From Flavobacterium sp. (GTDB taxonomy: Bacteria; Bacteroidota; Bacteroidia; Flavobacteriales; Flavobacteriaceae), in NCBI GenBank assembly GCA_030153045.1, contig JASLID010000048.1, positions 1 to 11,577 of the forward strand: a stretch of DNA of 11,577 bases. Direction: 5' to 3'. The notes beneath the pieces were generated by a model. The model was not told where the DNA came from, made no database searches, and saw only the letters and a program-made list of their open reading frames with translations. Both the position numbers and the translations under genes were made by a program. Shown in pieces: positions 1-6,614 of the stretch (position 1 is the stretch's first letter; every line of letters begins with the position of its first letter).

Positions 1-37
1 TGCTACAGGTTCTTACATGGAACGTGTAAAAGAATAA
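1..37 (+). CDS. efp: Elongation factor P, C-terminal end (partial)
   Basis: The window opens inside a reading frame (codons from base 2) that ends ATGSYMERVKE and stops with TAA at 35-37. This matches the C-terminus I know from flavobacterial elongation factor P, whose family ends in a TGxYxxRVK-type motif within the third OB-like domain. EF-P binds stalled ribosomes and promotes peptide bond formation at polyproline stretches. Only 11 codons are present, so the rest of the protein cannot be examined. The stop lies 2 bp before the ATG of the LpxD-type gene, which suggests co-transcription. In flavobacteria efp usually follows lpxA in a lipid A cluster (family knowledge). The call rests on a short peptide plus gene order. 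Confidence 0.82.
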   Translation, partial: ATGSYMERVKE

Positions 38-39
38 TA

Positions 40-981
40 ATGAAATTTACACAAGCACATACTTTAAAAGAAATTGCAACTATTATTGGTTGTGAATTCG
101 TTGGAAATGAAAATTTTCAAGTTCTTGGCATGAATGAAATTCATGTCGTGGAACCCGGAGATATTGTGTTTGTTGATCATCCAAAATATTACGATAAAGC
201 TTTACAGTCTGCTGCAACGATAGTTTTAATTAATAAATCTGTCGATTGTCCAGAAGGTAAAGCTTTACTAATTTCTGACGATCCGTTTCGTGATTTTAAT
301 AAATTGACGAATCATTTCAGACCATTTCAAGCTTCGAATGTTGCTGTTTCGGCTTCGGCTAAAATAGGAGTAGGGACAATCATTCAACCCAATTCTTTCG
401 TTGGAAACAATGTAGTAATTGGTAAAAATTGTTTGATTCATTCTAATGTTTCTATTTACGACAACACTATAATTGGTGATAATGTGATAATTCACGCAGG
501 AACAATTTTAGGAGCCGACGCTTTTTATTATAAAAAACGCCCTGATGGTTTCGATCAGTTAATTTCTGGTGGTCGAGTTGTTATTGAAGATAATGTTGGT
601 ATTGGTGCACTTTGTACTATCGATAAAGGAGTTACAGGAGATACCACTATTGGTGCAGGAACAAAAATTGATAATCAAGTACATGTTGGTCACGATACTG
701 TAATTGGAAAAAAATGCCTAATTGCCTCACAAACCGGAATTGCAGGTTGCGTTGTGATTGAAGATGAGGTGACGCTTTGGGGACAAGTTGGAACCACTAG
801 CGGAATTACCATTGGTTCAAAAGCAGTAGTGATGGGACAAACCGGGGTTACCAAATCAATTGAAGGTGGTAAATCTTATTTTGGAACACCTGTAGAAGAA
901 TCTCGTGAAAAATTGAAACAACTAGCAAATCTTAAAAAACTCCCCGAATTACTTAACAAATTAACTAAAAATGAAGGCTAA
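40..981 (+). CDS. lpxD: LpxD-type UDP-3-O-(3-hydroxyacyl)glucosamine N-acyltransferase
   Basis: 313 aa. LpxD transfers a 3-hydroxyacyl chain from acyl carrier protein to the 2-amino group of UDP-3-O-acyl-glucosamine, the third step of lipid A synthesis, in the cytoplasm. Residues 1-100 resemble the N-terminal uridine-binding domain, which LpxA lacks. Residues about 103-275 are hexapeptide repeats ([IV]G-x4 pattern) forming a left-handed beta helix. The segment GADAFYYKKRPDG (158-170) and KIDNQVHVGHDTVIG (209-223) match LpxD, with His218 the likely catalytic base. The C-terminus (286-313) is a charged helix. The ATG is 2 bp after the efp stop, and the gene overlaps its downstream neighbour by 11 bp, so translation is probably coupled. 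Flavobacteria often carry another lpxD beside lpxC/fabZ and lpxA; this copy after efp may be a paralog with different acyl or sugar preference, which the window cannot settle. Confidence 0.88.
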   Translation: MKFTQAHTLKEIATIIGCEFVGNENFQVLGMNEIHVVEPGDIVFVDHPKYYDKALQSAATIVLINKSVDCPEGKALLISDDPFRDFNKLTNHFRPFQASNVAVSASAKIGVGTIIQPNSFVGNNVVIGKNCLIHSNVSIYDNTIIGDNVIIHAGTILGADAFYYKKRPDGFDQLISGGRVVIEDNVGIGALCTIDKGVTGDTTIGAGTKIDNQVHVGHDTVIGKKCLIASQTGIAGCVVIEDEVTLWGQVGTTSGITIGSKAVVMGQTGVTKSIEGGKSYFGTPVEESREKLKQLANLKKLPELLNKLTKNEG

Positions 982-1333
982 AGAAATCGTTAAAAATTTT
1001 TATAAATCTAATGTTTTTCTTGACAGTGTATTAATGGATTCATTTATGCATCCTGATGTTACATTAGACTGGAATAGCAGTAAAGGATTTCTTCAAATGA
1101 ACAGAGAAGAAATGGTAAACATTGTTAACCAGATGAACAAAGCCTATCATTCTTCTAGAATACATATCACTCATTTGTTGGAAGAAAATGATACTGTTAC
1201 TGTTCGTTATAGCCACTATATAAAAACAATTGAGAATCCGAGAGAGGAAATGATTTTAGCACATTTTATGGTAATTTGGGAACTAAAAGACGGAAAATTA
1301 TACCGTGGATTCCAAATGAGTCAATTGAGTTAA
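971..1333 (+). CDS. NTF2-like / SnoaL-fold small protein of unknown function
   Basis: 120 aa, no signal peptide or membrane segment. The pattern fits the NTF2-like cone fold: N-terminal helix with NFY (9-11), a HPDVTLDWNSSKG strand-turn after it, then the strand-rich half with DTVTVRYSHYI, FMVIWELKDGKLYRGFQMSQL at the end. Such proteins are either small enzymes (ketosteroid isomerase, SnoaL cyclase) or catalytically inert ligand-binding or dimerisation modules; I see no decisive catalytic dyad, so no reaction is assigned. The ATG lies inside the last codons of the lpxD-type gene (11-bp overlap, different frame), strongly suggesting co-translation in the efp-lpxD operon. No hairpin terminator follows it before the sucD promoter. 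Fold assignment is fairly secure; role unknown. Confidence 0.8.
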   Translation: MKAKEIVKNFYKSNVFLDSVLMDSFMHPDVTLDWNSSKGFLQMNREEMVNIVNQMNKAYHSSRIHITHLLEENDTVTVRYSHYIKTIENPREEMILAHFMVIWELKDGKLYRGFQMSQLS

Positions 1334-1374
1334 ATTAATTTAAGTAAATAATTTCAAAGTACATTTCAAAAGCT

Positions 1375-1382
1375 TACTTTTG
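1375..1382 (+). promoter_or_regulatory. Bacteroidota-type -7 promoter box for sucD
   Basis: TACTTTTG fits the TAnnTTTG -7 consensus of the Bacteroidota primary sigma factor. It lies 35 bp before the sucD ATG, giving a predicted A-rich leader of about 30 nt without a Shine-Dalgarno sequence. No clear TTG is seen at the expected -33 position, so the assignment rests on the -7 box and location. It implies that sucD is transcribed separately from the efp-lpxD operon. Confidence 0.6.
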
Positions 1383-1417
1383 CAACACAAAAAAAATAAA
1401 CTATATAAACAAATATC

Positions 1418-2290
1418 ATGAGTGTTTTAGTCAATAAAGATTCAAAAATAATCGTTCAGGGATTTACAGGTAGCGAAGGAACTTTCCACGCTTCTCAAAT
1501 GATTGAATACGGAACAAACGTTGTAGGTGGTGTAACTCCAGGAAAAGGAGGGACAATGCATTTAGATCGTCCTGTTTTTAACACAGTAAAAGACGCTGTT
1601 GAAAAAGCAGGTGCTGATACTACTATCATTTTCGTTCCACCAGCTTTTGCTGCTGACGCTATTATGGAAGCTGCTGACGCTGGAATCAAAGTAATTATTG
1701 CAATTACTGAAGGAATTCCTGTTGCAGATATGATTAAAGCTAATGATTATATAAAAGATAAAAACTGTCGTTTAATTGGTCCAAACTGTCCAGGTGTAAT
1801 TACACCAGGTGAAGCAAAAGTAGGTATCATGCCAGGTTTTGTATTCAAAAAAGGAACTGTTGGTATCGTTTCTAAATCAGGAACTTTAACGTATGAAGCG
1901 GCTGACCAAGTTGTAAAACAAGGTTTAGGAATCACAACTGCAATTGGTATTGGTGGAGATCCAATTATTGGAACTACAACAAAACAAGCGGTTGAATTGT
2001 TAATGAACGACCCAGAAACTGCATGTATCGTAATGATTGGTGAAATTGGTGGTCAATTAGAAGCTGATGCTGCTCATTGGGTAAAAGCTGACGGTAACCG
2101 TAAACCAGTGGTTGGTTTCATCGCTGGTGAAACTGCTCCAAAAGGAAGAACAATGGGTCACGCAGGTGCTATTGTTGGTGGTGCTGACGATACAGCGGAA
2201 GCTAAAAAACGTATCATGAGAGAGTGCGGAATCCACGTAGTAGATTCTCCAGCTGAAATTGGTATGAAAGTAAAAGAAGTACTTGGATAG
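1418..2290 (+). CDS. sucD: Succinyl-CoA synthetase (ADP- or GDP-forming) alpha subunit
   Basis: 290 aa, the usual SucD length. With SucC it interconverts succinyl-CoA and succinate with substrate-level NTP synthesis in the TCA cycle, in the cytoplasm. Residues 1-125 form the CoA-binding Rossmann domain, with QGFTGSEGTFH (14-24) contacting CoA. PNCPGVI (122-128) and SKSGTLTYE (152-160) are family motifs. The ligase half carries GRTMGHAGAIVGG (243-255), in which His248 corresponds to the active-site histidine that is phosphorylated in E. coli SucD (His246). The ATG follows an A-rich leader 35 bp after a good -7 box. sucC is not adjacent on either side, unlike in E. coli where sucCD is an operon, so the beta subunit must be encoded elsewhere. 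A terminator follows at 2336-2371. Nothing appears truncated. Confidence 0.97.
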   Translation: MSVLVNKDSKIIVQGFTGSEGTFHASQMIEYGTNVVGGVTPGKGGTMHLDRPVFNTVKDAVEKAGADTTIIFVPPAFAADAIMEAADAGIKVIIAITEGIPVADMIKANDYIKDKNCRLIGPNCPGVITPGEAKVGIMPGFVFKKGTVGIVSKSGTLTYEAADQVVKQGLGITTAIGIGGDPIIGTTTKQAVELLMNDPETACIVMIGEIGGQLEADAAHWVKADGNRKPVVGFIAGETAPKGRTMGHAGAIVGGADDTAEAKKRIMRECGIHVVDSPAEIGMKVKEVLG

Positions 2291-2315
2291 TCATTGCGAG
2301 GCAACGAAGCAATCT
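2290..2315. repeat. REP-like dispersed palindromic motif overlapping the sucD stop
   Basis: Starting at the last base of the sucD stop codon is a 26-bp segment containing ATTGC (2293-2297) and its inverted copy GCAAT (2309-2313), plus a tighter TTGC/GCAA pair around GAG (2294-2304). I recognise the CATTGCGAGG...CGAAGCAATCT pattern as a dispersed extragenic palindrome found in many Bacteroidota and other genomes, from memory rather than a search. Only one arm is present; no inverted partner copy lies nearby. It sits between the sucD stop and its terminator, so it is probably part of the sucD 3' untranslated region. Confidence 0.55.
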
Positions 2316-2335
2316 ACAAATAAAAAATTCCAAAG

Positions 2336-2371
2336 CTCCGTCTGGTTGAATAAACGAGACGGAGTTTTTTT
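2336..2371 (+). terminator. Intrinsic terminator after sucD
   Basis: An 8-bp perfect stem, CTCCGTCT (2336-2343) with AGACGGAG (2357-2364), encloses a 13-nt loop and is followed by seven T residues (2365-2371). It is 45 bp after the sucD stop and should end the sucD transcript. Confidence 0.9.
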
Positions 2372-2428
2372 ATTAATAAAGATTTGGTTTTAGCAATAAA
2401 ATACAAATCGACAAATACAGAAAAGAAG

Positions 2429-2854
2429 ATGTATAAAGAATTAAAAAAGTTTAAAGTAACCAAAAGTTTTACTTTAACCACAGAAAATAATTTAGAGGAA
2501 GTTTGTAACGCACCTGAAACTGCTGGTATTTTTATGGTTTACACGGTTGCTGGAGAAGAAAAAGAATTAATCATGGTAGGTTCTACCGGAACAATTCAAA
2601 ATGACGGAACGTTAAAAAGTAAAAGCGGCGGATTGTATGACAAAATTGTAAACGGTCACCAATTTGCTAAAACCGGTCGTAAATACTCTTGGCCAGCACA
2701 AATGAAAAAAGAAAATATCGCTGCGCTAGAAGTGCATTGGTTCGATACTTTCAATGATAAAAACAAAACAATCCCAACTTTTTTAGAAGGACAGATGTTG
2801 CAAAACTTTCTTGATGAAAACAATCGTTTGCCAAGATGGAATGTTGCCTTTTAA
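2429..2854 (+). CDS. Small uncharacterised protein, possibly a degenerate GIY-YIG-like domain
   Basis: 141 aa from the ATG at 2429. The frame is open back to a TTG at 2384, but that start would place the leader on the sucD terminator, and the extra 15 residues look non-conserved, so I prefer the ATG, which has a purine-rich AGAAAAGAAG just before it. The protein is soluble with no signal peptide. AGIFMVY (32-38) followed about 12 residues later by IMVGSTG (48-54), then LEVHWFDT (100-107) and PTFLEGQMLQNFLDENNRLP (116-135), mirrors the order GIY, YIG, late glutamate (Glu120) and C-terminal helix of GIY-YIG nuclease-fold proteins. Both signature tyrosines are replaced (GIF, MVG), so nuclease activity is doubtful. 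This family link is my inference. The gene is monocistronic between two terminators. Confidence 0.72.
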   Translation: MYKELKKFKVTKSFTLTTENNLEEVCNAPETAGIFMVYTVAGEEKELIMVGSTGTIQNDGTLKSKSGGLYDKIVNGHQFAKTGRKYSWPAQMKKENIAALEVHWFDTFNDKNKTIPTFLEGQMLQNFLDENNRLPRWNVAF

Positions 2855-2869
2855 ATTTCAGCAAATAAA

Positions 2870-2906
2870 GTCATAAAAAAAAACGCCTCAATTGGGGCGT
2901 TTTTTT
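2870..2906 (+). terminator. Intrinsic terminator after the small protein gene (repeat copy 1)
   Basis: ACGCCTC (2883-2889) pairs with GGGGCGT (2894-2900) including one G-T wobble around an AATT loop, preceded by a run of A and followed by T residues to 2906. Starting at GTCAT (2870) the sequence is almost the same as the terminator after the large secreted protein gene at 5711-5747. The A and T runs make it potentially bidirectional. Confidence 0.9.
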
Positions 2907-2940
2907 ATAAGAAAATTTTTGTAAAACATAGTTTTAGGTT

Positions 2941-2965
2941 AAAAAGATCCACCTGAATCTTTTTT
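2941..2965 (+). other. Hairpin with T-run in the leader region of the secreted LRR protein gene
   Basis: AAAAAGAT (2941-2948) is perfectly complementary to ATCTTTTT (2957-2964) around an 8-nt loop, followed by another T. It ends 30 bp before the ATG at 2996. A weak -7-like TATCTTTA lies just after it (2967-2974), so the hairpin could sit in the promoter rather than in the RNA. Stem is seven-eighths A-T, so its stability as RNA is modest. Confidence 0.4.
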
Positions 2966-2995
2966 ATATCTTTACGAAGTAATCCATCTGTATCC

Positions 2996-5698
2996 ATGAA
3001 AAAAATCTACTTTTTATTCCTTTTATTTTGTTTTAACACTAACGCACAAATTATAAATATTCCTGATGCGAATTTTAAGGCGAAATTGTTATTGGCAGGT
3101 CCTAATAATATTATTGCAAGGAATTTAGACGATGACTATTTTAAAATTGATGCAAATTCTAATGGTGAAATTGAAGAGAATGAAGCATTACAAGTAAAAC
3201 GTTTAAGTGTGGGTGGAAATGGAAATATCACATCATTAGTTGGAATTTCATACTTTACTAATTTAACAGAATTGTCTTGTGGAAGTAATCAAATATCCTC
3301 ATTAAGTTTTCCACTTATGCCAAATCTAATTTACTTGTCATGTGGACAGAATCTATTGAGTTCTTTGGATGTTTCGGGACTAATTAATCTTGAAAAATTA
3401 ATGTGTGAGAATAATCAAATTACATCAGTAAGTTTAAACAATAACCTTAAATCCTTGGAATGTTTTAATAATCCTTTAGTAACATTAGATGTAAATAATT
3501 TGAGCAATTTAGAATATTTGAATTGTTCAAATACTTTATTAACAAATTTGAGTATAACGGGTTTAGTTAATCTTAATGGAATATATTGTGATGACAGTGA
3601 ACTTACAAGTGTTAATTTTACAGGATTAATTAATTTGGAGGAATTATATTTACAAAAAAATAATTTATCATCATTAGGAATAAATAATATACCGAATCTG
3701 AAATCTTTAGCTTGTGATTACAATCAATTTGCATCATTAAATCTGGATAATTTAACTTCTTTGGAAATTTTAAGTTGTAGCAACAATCAATTAACATCAT
3801 TAGGTATTGATAATTTAACTAACTGCAAAGCTCTATACTGTAACAATAATCTGTTATCATCATTAATTATTAATAATTTAAATCAGTTTGTACAATTAAA
3901 TTGCAGTAATAATCAGCTAACATCATTGGTTTTAAATAATACAAATTGTACACAATTAAATTGTAGTTTTAATGAACTCGCATCGATAGATGTAAATAAT
4001 TTAACTCATTTAGATTATTTTGAATGTAGCAATAACCCTTTGACTTTATTAGATATAAGTAATAATTTTAATTTATTTACTTTAAATTGTCAAAATACTC
4101 AAATAATATCATTAGATATAAGTAATTCTAATATTCTTAATGAATTAAATTGTTCTAATAATCCTAATTTGTCAAATTTTAATGTACATAACGGAAGTGA
4201 AGAAAGTATGTATATTGATAATTGCCCAAATTTACAATATATCTGTGCTGATGAATTTCAGATTGAAAGAGTGCAAACGTTAATTGATCAAAATGGTTAC
4301 ACCAATTGTCATGTAAACTCTTATTGTTCTTTTACTCCCGGCGGAACTTTTTATACCATTCAAGGAAATACTAAATTCGATATAAATAATAATGGTTGTA
4401 ATCCAAGTAATTTATTCATTTCAAATTTTAAATATTCAATTACTGATGGAACGGTGACAGGTTCAATAATTTCTAATACTTCAGGAAGTTACTCAATTCC
4501 AGTTTTAGCAGGAACACACACTATCACACCAGTATTAGAAAATCCAAACTATTTCAATATTTCTCAGTCTAATGTTATTGTAGATTTTCCAACGCAAAGC
4601 AGTCCATTTACTCAAAATTTTTGCATTACTCCAAACGGAGTACATCCTGATTTAGAAATTTCAATGTTGCCATTAGTTCCAGCTAGACCTGGATTCGATG
4701 CGATTTATAGAGTAATTTATAAAAACAAAGGGAATGTTACCCAGTCTGGAACGGTGAGTTTGACTTTTAACGATGCAGTTTTAGATTTGGTAACTTCAAA
4801 TCCTGCAGCGACCACACAAGTGCTAAATAATCTATCTTGGGATTTTATAAACTTATTGCCTTTCGAATCAAAAGAAATTACCATTACTCTAAATGTAAAT
4901 TCTCCTGTGGAAACACCAGCTGTAAATAATGGAGATGTTTTAAACTATATGGTTAACATTAATTCAGCTGAGACCGATGATTTACCAAATGATAACATTT
5001 TCAATTACAACCAAACTGTTGTGGGTTCGTATGACCCTAACGATAAAACCTGTTTAGAAGGCAATATAATGTCTCCAGAAAAAGTAGGAGAGTATGTGCA
5101 TTACATGATTCGTTTTGAAAATACCGGAACTTTTCCAGCACAAAACATTGTCGTGAAAGATATGATTGATACGGCAAAATTCGATGTGAATTCTATTGTT
5201 CCTATCAAAGGAAGTCACTCGTTTGTAACCAACATCACTGCAGGAAATAAAGTTGAATTTATTTTTGAAAACATCAATTTGCCATTTGATGATGCCAACA
5301 ATGACGGTTATATTGCTTTTAAAATTAAAACGAAACCAACATTAGTTGTAGGAGATACTTTTACAAACAATGCCAGCATTTATTTTGATTATAATTTTCC
5401 AATTGTAACCAATACAGCTTCGACAACGATTCAAGCGTTAAGCGTACAGAATTTTGAATTCTCCAATTATTTTACTGTTTATCCAAATCCAGTAAATAAC
5501 ACTTTAAATTTATCGTCTAAAGAAAACATTAAAGTGCAATCGGTTTCTATTTACAATACTTTAGGACAGTTAATTTTAGTAATACCAAATGCTCAAAACA
5601 CAAAATCTATAGATGTTTCGAGTTTAACAACTGGAAATTATTTCATCAAAATCAATTCAGATAAAGGAACTTCAAACACGAAGTTTGTTAAAAATTAA
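2996..5698 (+). CDS. Secreted leucine-rich-repeat protein with T9SS C-terminal sorting domain
   Basis: 900 aa. Residues 1-18 are a signal peptide (MKK, hydrophobic core, NAQ end). IPDANFKAKLL leads into a canonical EF-hand-like loop, D52-x-N-x-NG-x-I-x3-E63. About 15 leucine-rich repeats of 19-21 residues (about 90-410) follow the pattern LxxLxCxxNxLxxLxxxNLxN. Around 445-545 is a SdrD-B/carboxypeptidase-like region with FDINNNG, then a DUF11-like domain (about 550-665), a SYDPNDK domain (678 to about 810; the type I know as DUF7619), and from 826 a type-A Por secretion/T9SS sorting domain beginning FTVYPNP and ending FVKN. It is therefore predicted to cross the inner membrane by Sec and the outer membrane by T9SS, ending on the cell surface or released. 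The passenger function is unknown; adhesion or protein binding is the usual guess for such repeats. It is monocistronic, framed by terminators on both sides. Confidence 0.93.
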   Translation: MKKIYFLFLLFCFNTNAQIINIPDANFKAKLLLAGPNNIIARNLDDDYFKIDANSNGEIEENEALQVKRLSVGGNGNITSLVGISYFTNLTELSCGSNQISSLSFPLMPNLIYLSCGQNLLSSLDVSGLINLEKLMCENNQITSVSLNNNLKSLECFNNPLVTLDVNNLSNLEYLNCSNTLLTNLSITGLVNLNGIYCDDSELTSVNFTGLINLEELYLQKNNLSSLGINNIPNLKSLACDYNQFASLNLDNLTSLEILSCSNNQLTSLGIDNLTNCKALYCNNNLLSSLIINNLNQFVQLNCSNNQLTSLVLNNTNCTQLNCSFNELASIDVNNLTHLDYFECSNNPLTLLDISNNFNLFTLNCQNTQIISLDISNSNILNELNCSNNPNLSNFNVHNGSEESMYIDNCPNLQYICADEFQIERVQTLIDQNGYTNCHVNSYCSFTPGGTFYTIQGNTKFDINNNGCNPSNLFISNFKYSITDGTVTGSIISNTSGSYSIPVLAGTHTITPVLENPNYFNISQSNVIVDFPTQSSPFTQNFCITPNGVHPDLEISMLPLVPARPGFDAIYRVIYKNKGNVTQSGTVSLTFNDAVLDLVTSNPAATTQVLNNLSWDFINLLPFESKEITITLNVNSPVETPAVNNGDVLNYMVNINSAETDDLPNDNIFNYNQTVVGSYDPNDKTCLEGNIMSPEKVGEYVHYMIRFENTGTFPAQNIVVKDMIDTAKFDVNSIVPIKGSHSFVTNITAGNKVEFIFENINLPFDDANNDGYIAFKIKTKPTLVVGDTFTNNASIYFDYNFPIVTNTASTTIQALSVQNFEFSNYFTVYPNPVNNTLNLSSKENIKVQSVSIYNTLGQLILVIPNAQNTKSIDVSSLTTGNYFIKINSDKGTSNTKFVKN
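3260..4215 (+). repeat. Leucine-rich repeat array encoded within the secreted protein
   Basis: About 15 consecutive coding units, mostly 63 bp (21 codons), encode the LxxLxCxxNxLxxLxxxNLxN pattern. Fourteen of the 15 carry Cys at the same position (for example LSCGSNQ, LECFNNP, LNCSNNQ); one has Leu instead (LYLQKNN). One unit is 19 and one 20 residues long. DNA of the units is diverged, so these are old protein repeats rather than recent tandem copies. Confidence 0.85.
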
Positions 5699-5710
5699 AG
5701 ATTAGAATAA

Positions 5711-5747
5711 GTCATAAAAAAACGCCTCAATTGAGGCGTTTTTTTTT
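5711..5747 (+). terminator. Intrinsic terminator after the LRR protein gene (repeat copy 2)
   Basis: AACGCCTC (5721-5728) and GAGGCGTT (5733-5740) form a perfect stem around an AATT loop, with a preceding A-run and T residues to 5747. It begins 12 bp after the stop. From GTCAT onward it matches the terminator at 2870-2906 apart from one stem base and the lengths of the A and T runs. Confidence 0.92.
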
Positions 5748-5826
5748 CAACCCACGCAACCTTTTCAAAACTATTCCATCTATTAAGTAGTTAATAAATG
5801 AATTTATATTTTGTTTGGTTGCAAAA

Positions 5827-5862
5827 AGAAAACTCTCTGGTATGAACAGAGAGTTTTTTTTT
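5827..5862. terminator. Bidirectional terminator between the + strand LRR gene and the - strand LOG gene
   Basis: AACTCTCT (5831-5838) pairs perfectly with AGAGAGTT (5848-5855) around a 9-nt loop. T residues follow on the + strand (5854-5862), and the A-rich stretch before it (5823-5832) provides a U-tract for the - strand. It is only a few bases past the end of the LOG gene (stop at 5868-5870), so its main job is probably ending that transcript. The DNA from 5748 to 5826 shows no gene. Confidence 0.85.
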
Positions 5863-5867
5863 ATTTT

Positions 5868-6596
5868 TTAGAAGTTCGGACTTAAATTGTATTTTTTATA
5901 GAAATTATCCAACGCTTCCACAACTTCGTCTTCCGTATCAACGATTTTAATCAAATCTAAATCTCCTGGACTTACCGTTTTTTCTTGTTCAATCATTACG
6001 GTTTTAACCCATTCCATTAATCCTGCCCAAAAACTTGAACCTACTAATATGATAGGGAATTTTCCAATCTTTTTCGTTTGAATCAAAGTAATAGCTTCAA
6101 ACAATTCGTCCAAAGTCCCAAAACCTCCTGGCATCACCACAAATCCTTGCGAATACTTCACGAACATTACTTTACGCACGAAGAAATAATCAAAATTTAA
6201 GTTTTTATCCTTGTCGATATAAGGGTTAAAATGTTGCTCGAAAGGTAATTCAATATTCAAACCTACTGACGTTCCTTCACCACGATGTGCGCCTTTATTA
6301 CCCGCCTCCATAATACCAGGTCCACCACCAGTAATCACACCGTAACCAGCTTTACTGATTTTGTAAGCAATTTTTTCAGCTAATAAATAGTATTTATCCT
6401 CTGGTTTTGTTCTTGCCGAACCAAAAATAGACACGCAAGGCCCAATTCTAGCCATCGTTTCGTATCCATTTACAAACTCCGACATAATTTTAAAAATGGC
6501 CCACGAGTCGTTGGTTCTTATCTCATTCCAAGTTTTTTGTTTTAGTTTGTCTTGGATTACTTTATCCTCATCATTATCAAAATCTTCTAATCTCAT
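5868..6596 (-). CDS. LOG-family (TIGR00730-type) nucleoside 5'-monophosphate phosphoribohydrolase
   Basis: 242 aa, soluble, single Rossmann-like domain. It has the family motifs GGGPGIMEA (90-98) and PGGFGTLDE (156-164), plus R141-K142 ahead of the second motif. LOG proteins split the N-glycosidic bond of nucleoside 5'-monophosphates, classically cytokinin riboside monophosphate, releasing base and ribose 5-phosphate; many bacterial members probably act on AMP or other nucleotides, so the true substrate is not known. The old label lysine decarboxylase for this family is a misannotation. Residues 1-50 form a charged helical extension before the first strand (VSIFGSAR, 55-62), as in longer LOG proteins. 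The gene lies downstream of uvrA on the same strand, separated by a structured repeat. I find no convincing -7 box in that gap, so read-through from uvrA is possible. Confidence 0.88.
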   Translation of the reverse strand: MRLEDFDNDEDKVIQDKLKQKTWNEIRTNDSWAIFKIMSEFVNGYETMARIGPCVSIFGSARTKPEDKYYLLAEKIAYKISKAGYGVITGGGPGIMEAGNKGAHRGEGTSVGLNIELPFEQHFNPYIDKDKNLNFDYFFVRKVMFVKYSQGFVVMPGGFGTLDELFEAITLIQTKKIGKFPIILVGSSFWAGLMEWVKTVMIEQEKTVSPGDLDLIKIVDTEDEVVEALDNFYKKYNLSPNF

Positions 6597-6614
6597 TTTT
6601 TATCTATTTTATAT

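Noticed and set aside
2384..2428. TTG-initiated extension of the small protein gene
   Set aside because: The TTG is just after the T-run of the sucD terminator, the added 15 residues look like translated leader, and a good ATG with purine-rich upstream bases follows at 2429.
5755..5822. GCAACC / GGTTGC inverted pair (5756-5761, 5817-5822) as a small RNA or structure
   Set aside because: A 6-bp match over a 55-nt loop is expected by chance; no promoter or conserved pattern supports a gene here.
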